A stretch of DNA of 64,000 nucleotides from Robiginitomaculum sp. (GCA_002733905.1 NVXK01000002.1:9751-73750), one strand, 5' to 3'. Shown: positions 26,560 through 36,535, counted from the first letter of the stretch. Notes: a model not told the origin generated them from the sequence alone. Program-made: numbers and translations.

Positions 26560-29500
26560 TTACCCCTTGGATAGTGAACTCAACAAAGCTTTCAATGTGC
26601 GTTCAACCGAATTAAGTCTCTCGCCAGCTTCATCAAGACGGCCATATACAAATACAGTTTGATCTGGACGTAAACGCCAATTTGGTTGTGATTGAATGGC
26701 GCCAAGGATTTTCGCAGGATCCTTTACATCCTCATGTCGGAATGTATAGACAGCCCCTTTTGGCCCTGCATCAATTTTCGCAATACAGCATTGTTTTGCC
26801 CAGCGTTTAATCGCCATGACTTGTAATAAATATTTCACCTCAATTGGAAGTGAACCGAAGCGGTCAATCATTTCGGCCGCGAATGCATCGCCTTCCTCAT
26901 CATTGCTGACTTCAGACAAACGACGATATAGTGACAACCGCACATTCAAATCTTCGACATAGTTTTCTGGAATAAGAATTGGCACGCCCACATTTACGAG
27001 TGGCGACCAAGAACGTGTCGTAACACTCTCGTCTTGGCGTAGTTCTGCAACGGCTTCTTCAAGCATATGTTGATAAAGTTCTACGCCTAAGTCTTTGATA
27101 TGACCTGATTGTTCTTCACCTAAAGGATTGCCGCCGCCGCGCATATCCAAATCATGGCTCGCAAGAGAGAAGCCTGCACCAAGTGTATCAAGCGATTGTA
27201 GTATCTTCAAACGCTGCAAAGCCCCTTTGGTCATTAGGTGGGTATCTGGTGTTGTAAGATAGGCATAGGCTCTGATTTTAGAGCGCCCGACACGGCCACG
27301 CATTTGGTATAATTGGGCAAGACCAAAACGGTCAGCGCGGTAAATCACCATTGTATTGGCGGACGGAATATCAATACCACTTTCAATGATTGAGGTTGAA
27401 AGAAGCACATCATATTGACCATCATAAAAGGCCGTCATAACGTCTTCAAGCGCCGCAGGGGCCATTTGTCCATGGGCGATTACATATTTCACCTCTGGAA
27501 CATGATCGCGCATAAAGTCTTCGCATCGGCGTAAATCTGAAATTCTTGGTACGACAAAGAAACTTTGACCGCCGCGATATTTCTCGCGCAAGAGCGCTTC
27601 GCGTAAAATAACTTGGTCATATGGCGTCACATACGTACGAACCGCCAAACGATCTACAGGCGCAGTGGCAATCAATGATAAATCGCGAATCCCAGACAAA
27701 GCCATTTGCAATGTTCGCGGAATTGGCGTCGCAGTTAATGTCAGTACATGTACATTTGCACGCAAGGCTTTGAGCTGTTCTTTGTGTTGCACGCCAAAAC
27801 GCTGTTCTTCATCGACAATTAGGAGGCCTAAATCAGAAAACTTAACCGTCTTCGCCAAGAGAGCATGTGTGCCAATTACAATATCACACTGTCCATTCTC
27901 CATTTCGACTTTCGTAAGCTTCGTCGTTTTTGTTGGGACAAGCCTTGAGAGTTGACGAATATTTATTGGCAGTCCTCTGAAACGATCGGTAAAAGTCTTG
28001 AAATGTTGGCGAGACAGAATTGTTGTTGGCGCAACAATGGCGACTTGCTTGCCCGACATTGCCATTAAGAATGCCGCGCGCAGGGCAACTTCCGTTTTGC
28101 CAAAACCCACATCACCACAAATAAGGCGATCCATAGGACGCCCTGACGTTAAATCAGTGACAACATCATGGATTGCACTTAACTGGTCTTCTGTTTCTGC
28201 ATATGGAAAGCGTGCACAAAACTCTGAATATGCCCCGTCTGGTACATCGATGGCTTCGCAGGTTTTGAGGGCGCGTGCGGCGGCGATCTTAATAAGGTCG
28301 CCGGCCATGTCTTTGAGGCGTTTCTTGGCTTTGGCTTTGCGTGACTGCCAAGCTGTGCCGCCAAGGCGGTCAAGGATCGGGTTCTCACTCCCTGCCCCAT
28401 ACCGTGACAAAAGTTCAATGTTTTCAACAGGTAGAAACAATGTGCTACCACCTGCATATTCAATTTTTAGACAATCATGAGGCGCATTTTGCACATCCAC
28501 GGTCTCAAGACCGAGATAGCGCCCAAGGCCATGATCGATATGAATGACCAGATCACCCTCTTGGATAGATGACACCTCAGCAATGAAGTTCTTGCCTTTA
28601 TGCCGTCGTCCTTTGCGAACCAAACGATCCCCTAGAACATCTTGTTCGCTCAATACGCTGAGATCACTTATTGTGAATCCATTTTCAATAGGCAGGACAA
28701 CGCGTTTGATTTGACCGCTCGCCAAAGTTTCGATATCTTTAGCAGTCTCAAGACTACCAATCACGAGATTATGATCTGCGAAAACACTGCCCATGCGTTC
28801 GCTAGATCCTGTTGTCCATGACGCTAAAATGGTTTTTTGGCCAGATTGTGCAAGGTCTTTCAAATAGTTAGATGCAATTTCGAAGACATTCACGCCTTCG
28901 GTTTGTCGTTCTTTATTAAAGTTACGCGCCTGTTTGCCCCCCATATTCATCGTGTTATCCCCCTGCGCCAATGAGAACATGGAATGGGCGCGTGATGTAA
29001 GAGGCACTAAAGCTTTCGCGTAATCATCACCCAGCAAATACATTTTATCTGGATCAAGCGCACGGTAGCTTTGTGATTTATCGGCGTAAGAATTTCGGGC
29101 TTCAAAATAATCACGGATGAGTGTCTCGCGTTCAATCAAGGCCTCTTTACACAATGCGTCAAATCCCCACAGGGTATTATCTGGAACATAATCGAACAGA
29201 GTTTCGACACTTGGGTATAAAAGGGGCAACCAATGTTCTAGTCCTTGATAGCGTATCCCTTGGGACACGGCGGCATAAACAGGGTCTTCGGAAAGTCCTC
29301 CTCCGAACGTAGCCGTATAGCTACGCCTGAAATGAGCGATTGTTTCTTCGTTTAGAAAAAGCTCGCTTACAGGAGCCAGCTCTACACGGTCATGTTTTTT
29401 AGTGGAGCGCTGGCTATCAATATCAAATGACCGCACACTTTCTAATTCATCTCCAAAAAAATCAAGACGAACAGGACTATCAAATCCCGGTGGAAATACA

Positions 29501-30012
29501 TCAACAAGGCCACCGCGCACGGCAAAGTCCCCGTGTTCAATCACCGTTGACGCGCGTGTATAGCCATTCATTGTAAAATATGTATCCAAGGCCTCGCGCG
29601 GTACATCATCACCAACACGCAAGACAAGACCTGCGGCGTTCATTAAACTACGCGGCGGTACTTTTTGGCTTAACGCATTCACAGTCGTTATGAGAACTGC
29701 ACAATTATTGGGTTTGAGGTTGCAAAGTTTGTTAAGTGTCCCTGCTCGCTTTGCCGAAACCATACGGCTCGGTGAAATTCTGTCATATGGCAAACAATCC
29801 CACGCAGGAAAATCGAGTATTTCCAAACTGGGTGCGAAAAATTTTACTGTATTTTTGAATGCGCTTGCACGCGCATCATCACGTGCAACAAACACATTGA
29901 GGCCACGTCGTTTTTGCGCGGCTTTTGCAAAGACAAGCGCGTCAGCACCTTCGGGTAATTCCCCGACAAGCCATTGCCCTGTAGCATTTGCATATGTTTG
30001 AATCGCAAGCAT
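26560..30012 (-). CDS. mfd: Transcription-repair coupling factor Mfd
   Basis: An 1150-residue ATP-dependent translocase that removes stalled RNA polymerase and recruits UvrA. The N-terminal UvrB-like part runs to about residue 350. An RNA polymerase interaction domain includes GDLVIHIDHGLGRYLGLE near residue 485. The helicase domains have Walker A GDVGFGKTE at about residue 634 and the DEEQRFG box at about 733. A TRG/RecG-like module with GQMAP and the C-terminal UvrA-binding domain follow. It follows sdhE by three bases on the same strand. Confidence 0.98.
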   Translation of the reverse strand: MLAIQTYANATGQWLVGELPEGADALVFAKAAQKRRGLNVFVARDDARASAFKNTVKFFAPSLEILDFPAWDCLPYDRISPSRMVSAKRAGTLNKLCNLKPNNCAVLITTVNALSQKVPPRSLMNAAGLVLRVGDDVPREALDTYFTMNGYTRASTVIEHGDFAVRGGLVDVFPPGFDSPVRLDFFGDELESVRSFDIDSQRSTKKHDRVELAPVSELFLNEETIAHFRRSYTATFGGGLSEDPVYAAVSQGIRYQGLEHWLPLLYPSVETLFDYVPDNTLWGFDALCKEALIERETLIRDYFEARNSYADKSQSYRALDPDKMYLLGDDYAKALVPLTSRAHSMFSLAQGDNTMNMGGKQARNFNKERQTEGVNVFEIASNYLKDLAQSGQKTILASWTTGSSERMGSVFADHNLVIGSLETAKDIETLASGQIKRVVLPIENGFTISDLSVLSEQDVLGDRLVRKGRRHKGKNFIAEVSSIQEGDLVIHIDHGLGRYLGLETVDVQNAPHDCLKIEYAGGSTLFLPVENIELLSRYGAGSENPILDRLGGTAWQSRKAKAKKRLKDMAGDLIKIAAARALKTCEAIDVPDGAYSEFCARFPYAETEDQLSAIHDVVTDLTSGRPMDRLICGDVGFGKTEVALRAAFLMAMSGKQVAIVAPTTILSRQHFKTFTDRFRGLPINIRQLSRLVPTKTTKLTKVEMENGQCDIVIGTHALLAKTVKFSDLGLLIVDEEQRFGVQHKEQLKALRANVHVLTLTATPIPRTLQMALSGIRDLSLIATAPVDRLAVRTYVTPYDQVILREALLREKYRGGQSFFVVPRISDLRRCEDFMRDHVPEVKYVIAHGQMAPAALEDVMTAFYDGQYDVLLSTSIIESGIDIPSANTMVIYRADRFGLAQLYQMRGRVGRSKIRAYAYLTTPDTHLMTKGALQRLKILQSLDTLGAGFSLASHDLDMRGGGNPLGEEQSGHIKDLGVELYQHMLEEAVAELRQDESVTTRSWSPLVNVGVPILIPENYVEDLNVRLSLYRRLSEVSNDEEGDAFAAEMIDRFGSLPIEVKYLLQVMAIKRWAKQCCIAKIDAGPKGAVYTFRHEDVKDPAKILGAIQSQPNWRLRPDQTVFVYGRLDEAGERLNSVERTLKALLSSLSKG

Positions 30013-30015
30013 GAT

Positions 30016-30270
30016 TTAAATCTTAGGAATGAATGCACAAAGTTTGATAAATACTGGCGTATCAAAATCTTTGGGCACTTTTTGTGTGCCATTTATCCAA
30101 TCATAAATATCATGATCTTTTTCTTCGAGCAATGCTTCGAATTGGTCAAATTCCTCATCACTTAACTCACGCGCATACGCTTTGGCAAAGCCACCTAGAA
30201 TAAGGTCAGCCTCTCTGAATCCACGGTAGTTTGCCCTATGGATAAGTCGTTTTATACGTATCTCGCGCAT
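30016..30270 (-). CDS. sdhE: FAD assembly factor SdhE
   Basis: An 84-residue protein of the DUF339/YgfY family that helps attach FAD to succinate dehydrogenase and fumarate reductase. The conserved RGxxE element appears as YRGFREADLILGGF, followed by the family-typical FEALLEEKDHDIYDWI. The ATG has caaggaga upstream. It lies immediately before mfd and is divergent from recG; this three-gene arrangement recurs in alphaproteobacteria. Confidence 0.95.
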   Translation of the reverse strand: MREIRIKRLIHRANYRGFREADLILGGFAKAYARELSDEEFDQFEALLEEKDHDIYDWINGTQKVPKDFDTPVFIKLCAFIPKI

Positions 30271-30343
30271 GAGAATCTCCTTGATGGCCTCCTATAATAC
30301 ATAGATCGCTTGATGTCTTTAAAAAGAGAGCTAACATTACGCT

Positions 30344-32425
30344 ATGAGACCCGATATTTTATTTCCATTATTCGCAGACATAACCGTTATTGACGGCATT
30401 GGCCCGCGTACAGCTGATTTGATTGAGAAATCAGTAGGAAGACGTGTGCGCGATGTCTTGCTGACGCCGCCTTCAAATATGGTTGAACGCAAACGCCTGC
30501 CAAATATTGAGAGTGCGGTCGACGGTGAAATTGCCACATTCAGTGTGACGATAACAGAACACCTCCCTGGGGCTACACGCAAACAACCCTATAAAATCAT
30601 GACCCATGATGAAACGGGGAATTTGCTCCTCACATTCTTTCATGCGCGTGCCGAATATTTGCGGCGGCTTTTGCCTGATGATAGCGAGCGCCTTATCTCA
30701 GGTAAAGTTGAGCGTTTTCGCGGCCAAACACAAATTACCCACCCCGATTATATGTTACCGCTGTCAGATGCTGATGACATTCCAGATTTTGAAACCATTT
30801 ACCCTCTTACCGCAGGACTGTCGCAAAAAATGATGCGAAAAGCCATTACAGGTGTGTTTGAAATGGTTCCAGACATGCCTGAATGGCTTGATAGCGCTCT
30901 TATGGCCTCCAAAGACTGGCCGACATGGAAGACTGCACTAGAGCGCCTGCATTTCCCTGCCAGTAAAATCGAAGCTGGCGGTGATACCATGCACCGTCAA
31001 AGACTGGCCTATGACGAGCTATTTGCCAAACAACTCGCCCTTGCACTTGCCCGTGAAAATACGCGCGCACAAAAAGGACGCCGTTTTCAAGGTTCAGGTG
31101 AATATGTGAAAGAGGTTCTCGCCTCGGCGCCCTTCACGCCTACGAATGCACAGCTTCGTGCCTATGAAGAAATTGCTGTTGATATGGATTCTCCCAACCG
31201 TATGGCGAGGTTGCTTCAGGGGGATGTCGGTGCAGGAAAAACATTTGTCGCCGCCCTCGCCGCCGCACATATTTGTCAAGCAGGCGCACAAGTCGCCATT
31301 ATGGCACCAACTGAAATTCTCGCCAGACAACATTTAAAAAGCATGACAGACTTTTTGGACGCGCCCAACCTCACCGTGGCGGCTCTTACAGGACGTGACA
31401 AAGGCGTGCAACGCGAAGCCATTCTCCGTGGCCTAAAAGAAGGCCATATTGATGTTATTTGCGGTACACATGCCCTGTTTCAAGACGGTGTGGAATTTGC
31501 AGACCTTGGCCTTGTCATCATTGATGAACAGCACCGTTTTGGTGTGAAAGACCGCCTACGCCTGAGCCAAAAGGGGAAGAATGCGGATATCCTTGTTATG
31601 ACCGCCACCCCTATTCCGCGCACACTTGCATTGACCTCTTATGGTGATCTGGACATTTCTATTCTTGATGAAAAGCCAGCAGGCCGCAAACCGATTAACA
31701 CACGTATTGTTCCCATCGAAAAAATGGACGCCGTTGTGGAAGGGCTTAGTCGCGCCATTGAAAAAGGGGAACAAGTATATTGGGTTTGCCCTTTGGTTGA
31801 AGATTCCGATCTTGTTGATCTGTCTTCGGTCGAAGAACGCTTTCGCCACTTAAGCGCCATTTTCAAAGACCGTGTCGGACTTTTGCATGGCAAGATGAAG
31901 GCACAAGAGAAAGAAGCGATTTCTGAAAGTTTTAAGCGTGGTGGCTATGATATCCTTGTCGCAACAACAGTGATAGAAGTCGGCGTAGACGCGCCCAATG
32001 CGACGATTATTGTCATTGAACATGCAGAACGTTTTGGCCTTGCCCAACTCCATCAACTACGTGGGCGTGTGGGGCGTAATGATAAACAATCATCATGTAT
32101 TCTACTCTATAAAGGCCCATTGGGGGTAAGTGGCAAAGCGCGTCTCAGTATAATGCGTGAAACTGAAGACGGATTCGTCATTGCAGAAGAAGACTGGAAT
32201 TTACGCGGTAGCGGTGATTTACTCGGCGCACAACAAAGCGGCCTGCCCGCCTATAAACTTGCTGATTTAGATAAGCATAAGCATTTGTTGGAAATCGCCA
32301 TGCAAGACGCACGTTTACTTGCGAGCACAGATTCGAACTTGCAGACCCCTCGCGGTCAAGCCGCACGAACTTTACTCTATTTGTTTGAGCAAGATTTAGG
32401 GATTACATTGATGAAGTCTGGCTAG
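30344..32425 (+). CDS. recG: ATP-dependent DNA helicase RecG
   Basis: A 693-residue branch-migration helicase that remodels stalled replication forks and Holliday junctions. The N-terminal wedge domain includes IDGIGPRTADLI. Walker A is GDVGAGKTF at about residue 292, the Walker B equivalent is IIDEQHRFGV at about 393, and motif VI appears as QLRGRVGRND. The C-terminal LRGSGDLLGAQQSG is diagnostic. It is divergent from sdhE and is followed by an AT-rich microsatellite. Confidence 0.97.
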   Translation: MRPDILFPLFADITVIDGIGPRTADLIEKSVGRRVRDVLLTPPSNMVERKRLPNIESAVDGEIATFSVTITEHLPGATRKQPYKIMTHDETGNLLLTFFHARAEYLRRLLPDDSERLISGKVERFRGQTQITHPDYMLPLSDADDIPDFETIYPLTAGLSQKMMRKAITGVFEMVPDMPEWLDSALMASKDWPTWKTALERLHFPASKIEAGGDTMHRQRLAYDELFAKQLALALARENTRAQKGRRFQGSGEYVKEVLASAPFTPTNAQLRAYEEIAVDMDSPNRMARLLQGDVGAGKTFVAALAAAHICQAGAQVAIMAPTEILARQHLKSMTDFLDAPNLTVAALTGRDKGVQREAILRGLKEGHIDVICGTHALFQDGVEFADLGLVIIDEQHRFGVKDRLRLSQKGKNADILVMTATPIPRTLALTSYGDLDISILDEKPAGRKPINTRIVPIEKMDAVVEGLSRAIEKGEQVYWVCPLVEDSDLVDLSSVEERFRHLSAIFKDRVGLLHGKMKAQEKEAISESFKRGGYDILVATTVIEVGVDAPNATIIVIEHAERFGLAQLHQLRGRVGRNDKQSSCILLYKGPLGVSGKARLSIMRETEDGFVIAEEDWNLRGSGDLLGAQQSGLPAYKLADLDKHKHLLEIAMQDARLLASTDSNLQTPRGQAARTLLYLFEQDLGITLMKSG

Positions 32426-32484
32426 TTTAGATTTTAGATTTTAGATTTTAGATTTTAGATTTTTATTTTTATTTTTATTTTTTT
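32426..32484. repeat. AT-rich 7-bp and 6-bp microsatellite
   Basis: Immediately after the recG stop there are four and a half copies of the 7-bp unit attttag, passing without interruption into three copies of attttt and a longer T tract. The array runs through the stop and last codon region of the convergent DUF502 gene. Such runs can change length by slippage and could also act as a simple bidirectional termination zone between the convergent genes. Confidence 0.9.
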
Positions 32485-33149
32485 GGATCAATTAAATCTT
32501 CATTTGATGTGACCATACCGCCAGAAATAATCATTTTAGCCCCTTCTTCTGGCGTCATGTCGAGTATGGTTAAATCTTCACGTTTTACGAATAGCAAAAA
32601 CCCCGAAGTAGGGTTTGGCGTCGTTGGTACGAAGACACACACAAAATTACCTGTTAAATACTTGGAAGGCGCGCCTTTTAAATCAGATGTAATAAACCCA
32701 ATCGCGTAAAGGTCTTTGCGTGGATATTCAAGCAAGCACACCTCTTTAAAAGCTTGATCTTTTTGCTGTGCCATCGTCACAACGATTTGCTTCATTGTGC
32801 CGTATATATTGCTCACAAGTGGAACACGTGCAAGTACCCCCTCGCCGAACCGTATTAAACGGCTCCCAAGGAAATTGGTCGCCAATGCGCCAAGCATCCA
32901 CAAAGCGATAATCGAAACAACAATACCGACTCCTGGGACCGAAAACGGCAAATAGGTATCTGGGTTTAATTCAGACGGAATCAGAGGTTTTACACTGCGA
33001 TCCACAAAATCAACGAATTTAATAATCAGCCATAAAGTTACAGCAATAGGGAGCGCCACAATAACGCCAGTAAAGAAGCTATTACGAATTGAGCCAACAA
33101 AACTTAACTTTGGTTTTTTAATGTCGTGCTCTGGGGATGAATGGGTCAT
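32475..33149 (-). CDS. DUF502 family membrane protein
   Basis: A 224-residue inner-membrane protein. Two hydrophobic segments are visible (FFTGVIVALPIAVTLWLIIKF, core FFTGVIVALPIAVTLWL, and VGIVVSIIALWMLGALATNF). The stretch GSRLIRFGEGVLARVPLVSN, then IYGTMKQIV, is characteristic of DUF502. The role of this family is not established, although plant homologues localise to endomembranes. The ATG at 33149 replaces a longer in-frame start nine codons upstream because it begins the polar N terminus. The C-terminal coding end lies in a microsatellite. Confidence 0.88.
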   Translation of the reverse strand: MTHSSPEHDIKKPKLSFVGSIRNSFFTGVIVALPIAVTLWLIIKFVDFVDRSVKPLIPSELNPDTYLPFSVPGVGIVVSIIALWMLGALATNFLGSRLIRFGEGVLARVPLVSNIYGTMKQIVVTMAQQKDQAFKEVCLLEYPRKDLYAIGFITSDLKGAPSKYLTGNFVCVFVPTTPNPTSGFLLFVKREDLTILDMTPEEGAKMIISGGMVTSNEDLIDPKK

Positions 33150-33231
33150 ATGAAGAGTTCCTAAACTGCAAACCATGTTGTAAACAGTATTATACTTTGG
33201 TCAAATTGCTTTACAGTAATGGGAGATTTTT

Positions 33232-34461
33232 TTGTCTATAAAAAGGCGCATTATAAATAAATCCAATGTTTTTGTGTGGGCAAGCTTGCCTGTCTTAGCC
33301 ATATCGTTCCTTCTTATATTGACGACTTGGTATTACCGCGATGATGTATTCCAGACCATTTATGACCCAGGAGAGCCTTTTCAGACATATACACCGCCTC
33401 TTGCGCCTGATTATGCCAAATCCAATGCATGGTTAATGCGGCCTGATCTCGACATGGATTCGATAAATATAAAGGGCGGCGATGTTTTTGTCGTCACGCC
33501 TACAGTCTATCTAGGCCGTTATCACTGGAATGCGCCGTTAGAGAATAAAAAGTTCATGGGGAGATTACAACGCATTGTTTTGCCAAATTATGTGCAACCC
33601 TATCAATCTGCTGGACGGGTTTTTGCCCCTCATTACCGACAGGCATCTTTATACAGTTTTTTGAACAATCGTGATGACGCGCAAATCTCACAAAAATTTG
33701 CTTATTATGATGTGAAGCGTGCGTTTGAGGTGTTTTTACAAGCGAACCCTCTCGAAAGGCCTATTACTCTTATTGGGCATGGTCAGGGTGGATTGCATGT
33801 CCAAAGATTATTATCGGAGTATTTTACAGGCGCACGCAAACAAAAACTTGCAGCGGCCTATATTATCGACCACCCGTTTCCACTTGATCGGTTTAATGCC
33901 GAACTCACGGCATTATCGCCTTGTGAAACGAAGAACGATATAAATTGTGTCATTGCATTTGGGGCGTTTCAACCAAAAGAAAAGACAAGGTCCAGCATGT
34001 TCAAAGGCAAAACCCTTGTCTGGAACGGTGCCAAATTGGAATCTGTAAACCAGCGGCCACTACTTTGTATTAACCCCCTCATTTGGACACGCTCTACACA
34101 ATATGCACCTGCAAAACTGCATCTCGGCGGTGCGGCAGCAGAAGGTCTTGGCAATGTTGATATTGTGCCTGCACCGATTGCGAAGCAAACGAGCGCACAG
34201 TGTCAGGACGGCATTCTACTGATTGATAAGCCAAAACAAAAAAGCTTGCGACGACCAAGCAGGTTTGGTGGTAAATTTCGTACGCCACCTTCGAACTTGT
34301 TTTACGAGGACATTCGCATGGACGCGGCTAACCGCGTGCAATTGCTTCTCGACAAAAACATCTTACCTCGCAGAGCCCCCCTTATGGAAATGCATGACAT
34401 TGAAATTCGGGACAGTCCGATTACAGAACCGTTGGCACGTATGAAAAAACCTAGAAAATAA
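33232..34461 (+). CDS. DUF3089 alpha/beta hydrolase, membrane-anchored
   Basis: A 409-residue protein. An N-terminal signal anchor (VWASLPVLAISFLLILTTWY) suggests export to the periplasm. The body matches DUF3089, a group with an alpha/beta-hydrolase fold: DVFVVTPTVYLGRYHWNAP, YYDVKRAFEVFL, and the nucleophile-elbow-like LIGHGQGGLHVQRL, where the usual serine is replaced by Gln (GHGQGG). Loss of the serine, if the alignment is right, would make it non-catalytic at that site. The start is a TTG at 33232 with gggaga upstream. The substrate is unknown. Confidence 0.78.
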   Translation: MSIKRRIINKSNVFVWASLPVLAISFLLILTTWYYRDDVFQTIYDPGEPFQTYTPPLAPDYAKSNAWLMRPDLDMDSINIKGGDVFVVTPTVYLGRYHWNAPLENKKFMGRLQRIVLPNYVQPYQSAGRVFAPHYRQASLYSFLNNRDDAQISQKFAYYDVKRAFEVFLQANPLERPITLIGHGQGGLHVQRLLSEYFTGARKQKLAAAYIIDHPFPLDRFNAELTALSPCETKNDINCVIAFGAFQPKEKTRSSMFKGKTLVWNGAKLESVNQRPLLCINPLIWTRSTQYAPAKLHLGGAAAEGLGNVDIVPAPIAKQTSAQCQDGILLIDKPKQKSLRRPSRFGGKFRTPPSNLFYEDIRMDAANRVQLLLDKNILPRRAPLMEMHDIEIRDSPITEPLARMKKPRK

Positions 34462-34472
34462 GAATTTTAAAT

Positions 34473-34524
34473 GCTTTAAGGCAAGGCTTTAAGGCAAGGC
34501 TTTTACACAAGGCTTTTACACAAG
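34473..34524. repeat. Four 13-bp tandem units at the kdsA stop
   Basis: Two copies of gctttaaggcaag are followed by two copies of gcttttacacaag, all 13 bp and without gaps. The last unit and a half lie inside kdsA and supply its final codons and stop. The first two are between kdsA and the convergent DUF3089 gene. The two unit types differ at only a few positions, so the array probably grew by successive duplications. Confidence 0.93.
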
Positions 34525-35354
34525 TCATCAAACGCCTTTATATCCTTCAACAAGGCTTCGAATTCTCCCATTGGGATCATATTTGGCCCATCGGACGGTG
34601 CATTATCTGGGTCAGGGTGCGTTTCTAAAAACATGGCGGCGACACCAATGGACGCGGCTGCACGCGCCAAAACTGGGACATATTCTTTTTGACCGCCTGA
34701 TGTCCCACCTTGTCCACCCGGTTGTTGTACGGAATGGGTAGCGTCGAACACGACTGGTGATCCAAAGCCTTTCATAATCGGGAGGGACCGGAAATCAGAG
34801 ACAAGCGTATTATATCCAAAGCTTGCGCCACGTTCACAGGCCATGACATTGCCATTGCCAGCCTCAACCACTTTGTTAAGGACATTTTTCATATCCCAAG
34901 GTGCAAGAAACTGTCCTTTTTTCACATTGATGATTTTTCCTGTTTGTGCTGCAGCTACCAATAAATCAGTCTGACGGCATAAAAAGGCAGGAATTTGCAA
35001 GACATCAACAACTTCGCCAACAAGGCGACAATGTTCTTCTGTGTGCACATCTGTGACACATGGCAAGCCTGTTTTTTCACGGATTTCAGCAAATATTGGC
35101 AAAGCTTTATCCAAGCCGATTCCGCGAGGTGAATGAATGCTTGTACGGTTTGCCTTGTCATATGAAGACTTATAAATAAGGTTGAGCCCCACATTTTCGG
35201 CGATTTCTTTGAGCATAAACGCTGTTTCAAGCGCATGTTCACGGCTTTCCATAGCGCAAGGCCCCGCGAGGATCGTCAATGGTTTATCATTGCCAATTTC
35301 ATATAAACGACCATCAGGCGCCGTTAAACGGATACACTTATTCGCGACTGCCAT
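34503..35354 (-). CDS. kdsA: 3-deoxy-8-phosphooctulonate synthase
   Basis: A 283-residue enzyme condensing phosphoenolpyruvate and arabinose 5-phosphate to Kdo 8-phosphate for LPS core synthesis. Recognised stretches are ILAGPCAMESREHALETA, the substrate-binding YKSSYDKANRTS, FLCRQTDL and DATHSVQQPGGQGGTSGGQK. Its presence confirms a Gram-negative envelope. The C-terminal CKSLV is encoded in a 13-bp tandem duplication. Unlike many alphaproteobacteria it is not adjacent to pyrG or eno here, though both are in the window. Confidence 0.97.
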   Translation of the reverse strand: MAVANKCIRLTAPDGRLYEIGNDKPLTILAGPCAMESREHALETAFMLKEIAENVGLNLIYKSSYDKANRTSIHSPRGIGLDKALPIFAEIREKTGLPCVTDVHTEEHCRLVGEVVDVLQIPAFLCRQTDLLVAAAQTGKIINVKKGQFLAPWDMKNVLNKVVEAGNGNVMACERGASFGYNTLVSDFRSLPIMKGFGSPVVFDATHSVQQPGGQGGTSGGQKEYVPVLARAAASIGVAAMFLETHPDPDNAPSDGPNMIPMGEFEALLKDIKAFDDLCKSLV

Positions 35355-35538
35355 ATTAAACTCCTAAATCATTTCTCTCATATCGTATCATATGCAACAG
35401 CAAGACACATATGAAAAGACTTATTCGCATTAATTTGGGGCAATATTTTGTTGTAATAGGTGTAAAAAGTCTTGTGTGATTTCACCTTAAGCCTTACCTG
35501 TTTTAGCCATATATAGAAATATACATTTGGAGATTATA

Positions 35539-36534
35539 ATGTCTGCATCATCAGTCATAGATTTAATCGGAAACACGCCTCTTATTCGCCTTAAGGCAGC
35601 CTCAGAACTTACTGGATGTGAAATTCTTGGTAAAGCCGAATTTATGAACCCCGGACAATCGGTCAAAGACCGCGCCGCTCTTTCCATCCTTAGACAAGCC
35701 GAGAAAAACGGCAAACTCAAACCCGGCGGCATTGTGGTCGAAGGGTCTGCTGGCAATACAGGTATCGGGCTTGCTATGGTGTGTGCAGCCCTTGGATATA
35801 AATGCAAAATTGTTATTCCCCGTACCCAGAGCCAAGAGAAAAAAGACGCGATCCGCCTTATGGGCGCAGAACTCATTGAAGTCGATGCCGTCCCTTATAC
35901 GAACCCAGATAATTATATTCATTTCTCTGAGCGGTTAGCAAATGAACTCGCCAAGACAGAGGCGAACGGCGCGATTTGGGCTAATCAATTTGATAATACG
36001 GCCAACCGTGACGCACATATCGAAACAACCGCCCCCGAAATACTTGAACAAACCAATGGTAAATTGGATGGGTTTATATGCTCTGTAGGTTCAGGTGGTA
36101 CGCTTGGCGGCATGTCGATTGCGCTAAAAGCTGCAAACCCAAACATTCAAATTGGCATTGCCGACCCAGGTGGTTCAAAAATGTACGAATTTTATAAAAA
36201 TGGTGAGCTTGCAACTGCGGGTGGTTCTATTACCGAAGGTATTGGGCAAGGCCGTATAACTGCGAATTTGGATGGTATACTTGTTGATAGGGCTTACCGT
36301 ATTACGGATACAGATGCCCTCAATATTCTCTTTGATTTGACCGAGAATGAAGGCCTTTGCCTCGGCGGCTCATCAGGTATCAATATCGCTGGCGCGATTG
36401 CGATGGCAAAGGATATGGGACCGGGGCATACGATTGTGACAATGCTCTGTGATCACGGCGCACGTTATCAATCCAAAATTTACAACCCTGTTTTCTTAAA
36501 AGAAAAAAACCTCCCTATTCCGAGTTGGATGTAA
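35539..36534 (+). CDS. cysK: Cysteine synthase (PLP fold type II)
   Basis: A 331-residue O-acetylserine sulfhydrylase-like enzyme forming cysteine from O-acetylserine and sulfide. The PLP lysine is Lys43 in NPGQSVKDRAALS. The substrate loop reads GSAGNTGIG where classical CysK has TSGNTG. The phosphate-binding GSGGTLGG occurs near residue 195. QFDNTANRDAH is typical of the alphaproteobacterial subgroup. The ATG at 35539 has a ggag seven bases upstream; four in-frame upstream codons overlap it. The next gene starts one base after its stop, implying a transsulfuration or cysteine turnover operon. Confidence 0.9.
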   Translation: MSASSVIDLIGNTPLIRLKAASELTGCEILGKAEFMNPGQSVKDRAALSILRQAEKNGKLKPGGIVVEGSAGNTGIGLAMVCAALGYKCKIVIPRTQSQEKKDAIRLMGAELIEVDAVPYTNPDNYIHFSERLANELAKTEANGAIWANQFDNTANRDAHIETTAPEILEQTNGKLDGFICSVGSGGTLGGMSIALKAANPNIQIGIADPGGSKMYEFYKNGELATAGGSITEGIGQGRITANLDGILVDRAYRITDTDALNILFDLTENEGLCLGGSSGINIAGAIAMAKDMGPGHTIVTMLCDHGARYQSKIYNPVFLKEKNLPIPSWM

Positions 36535-36535
36535 C

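Noticed and set aside
27998-28480. 160-codon plus-strand frame over mfd
   Set aside because: It is a shadow of the conserved mfd helicase region.
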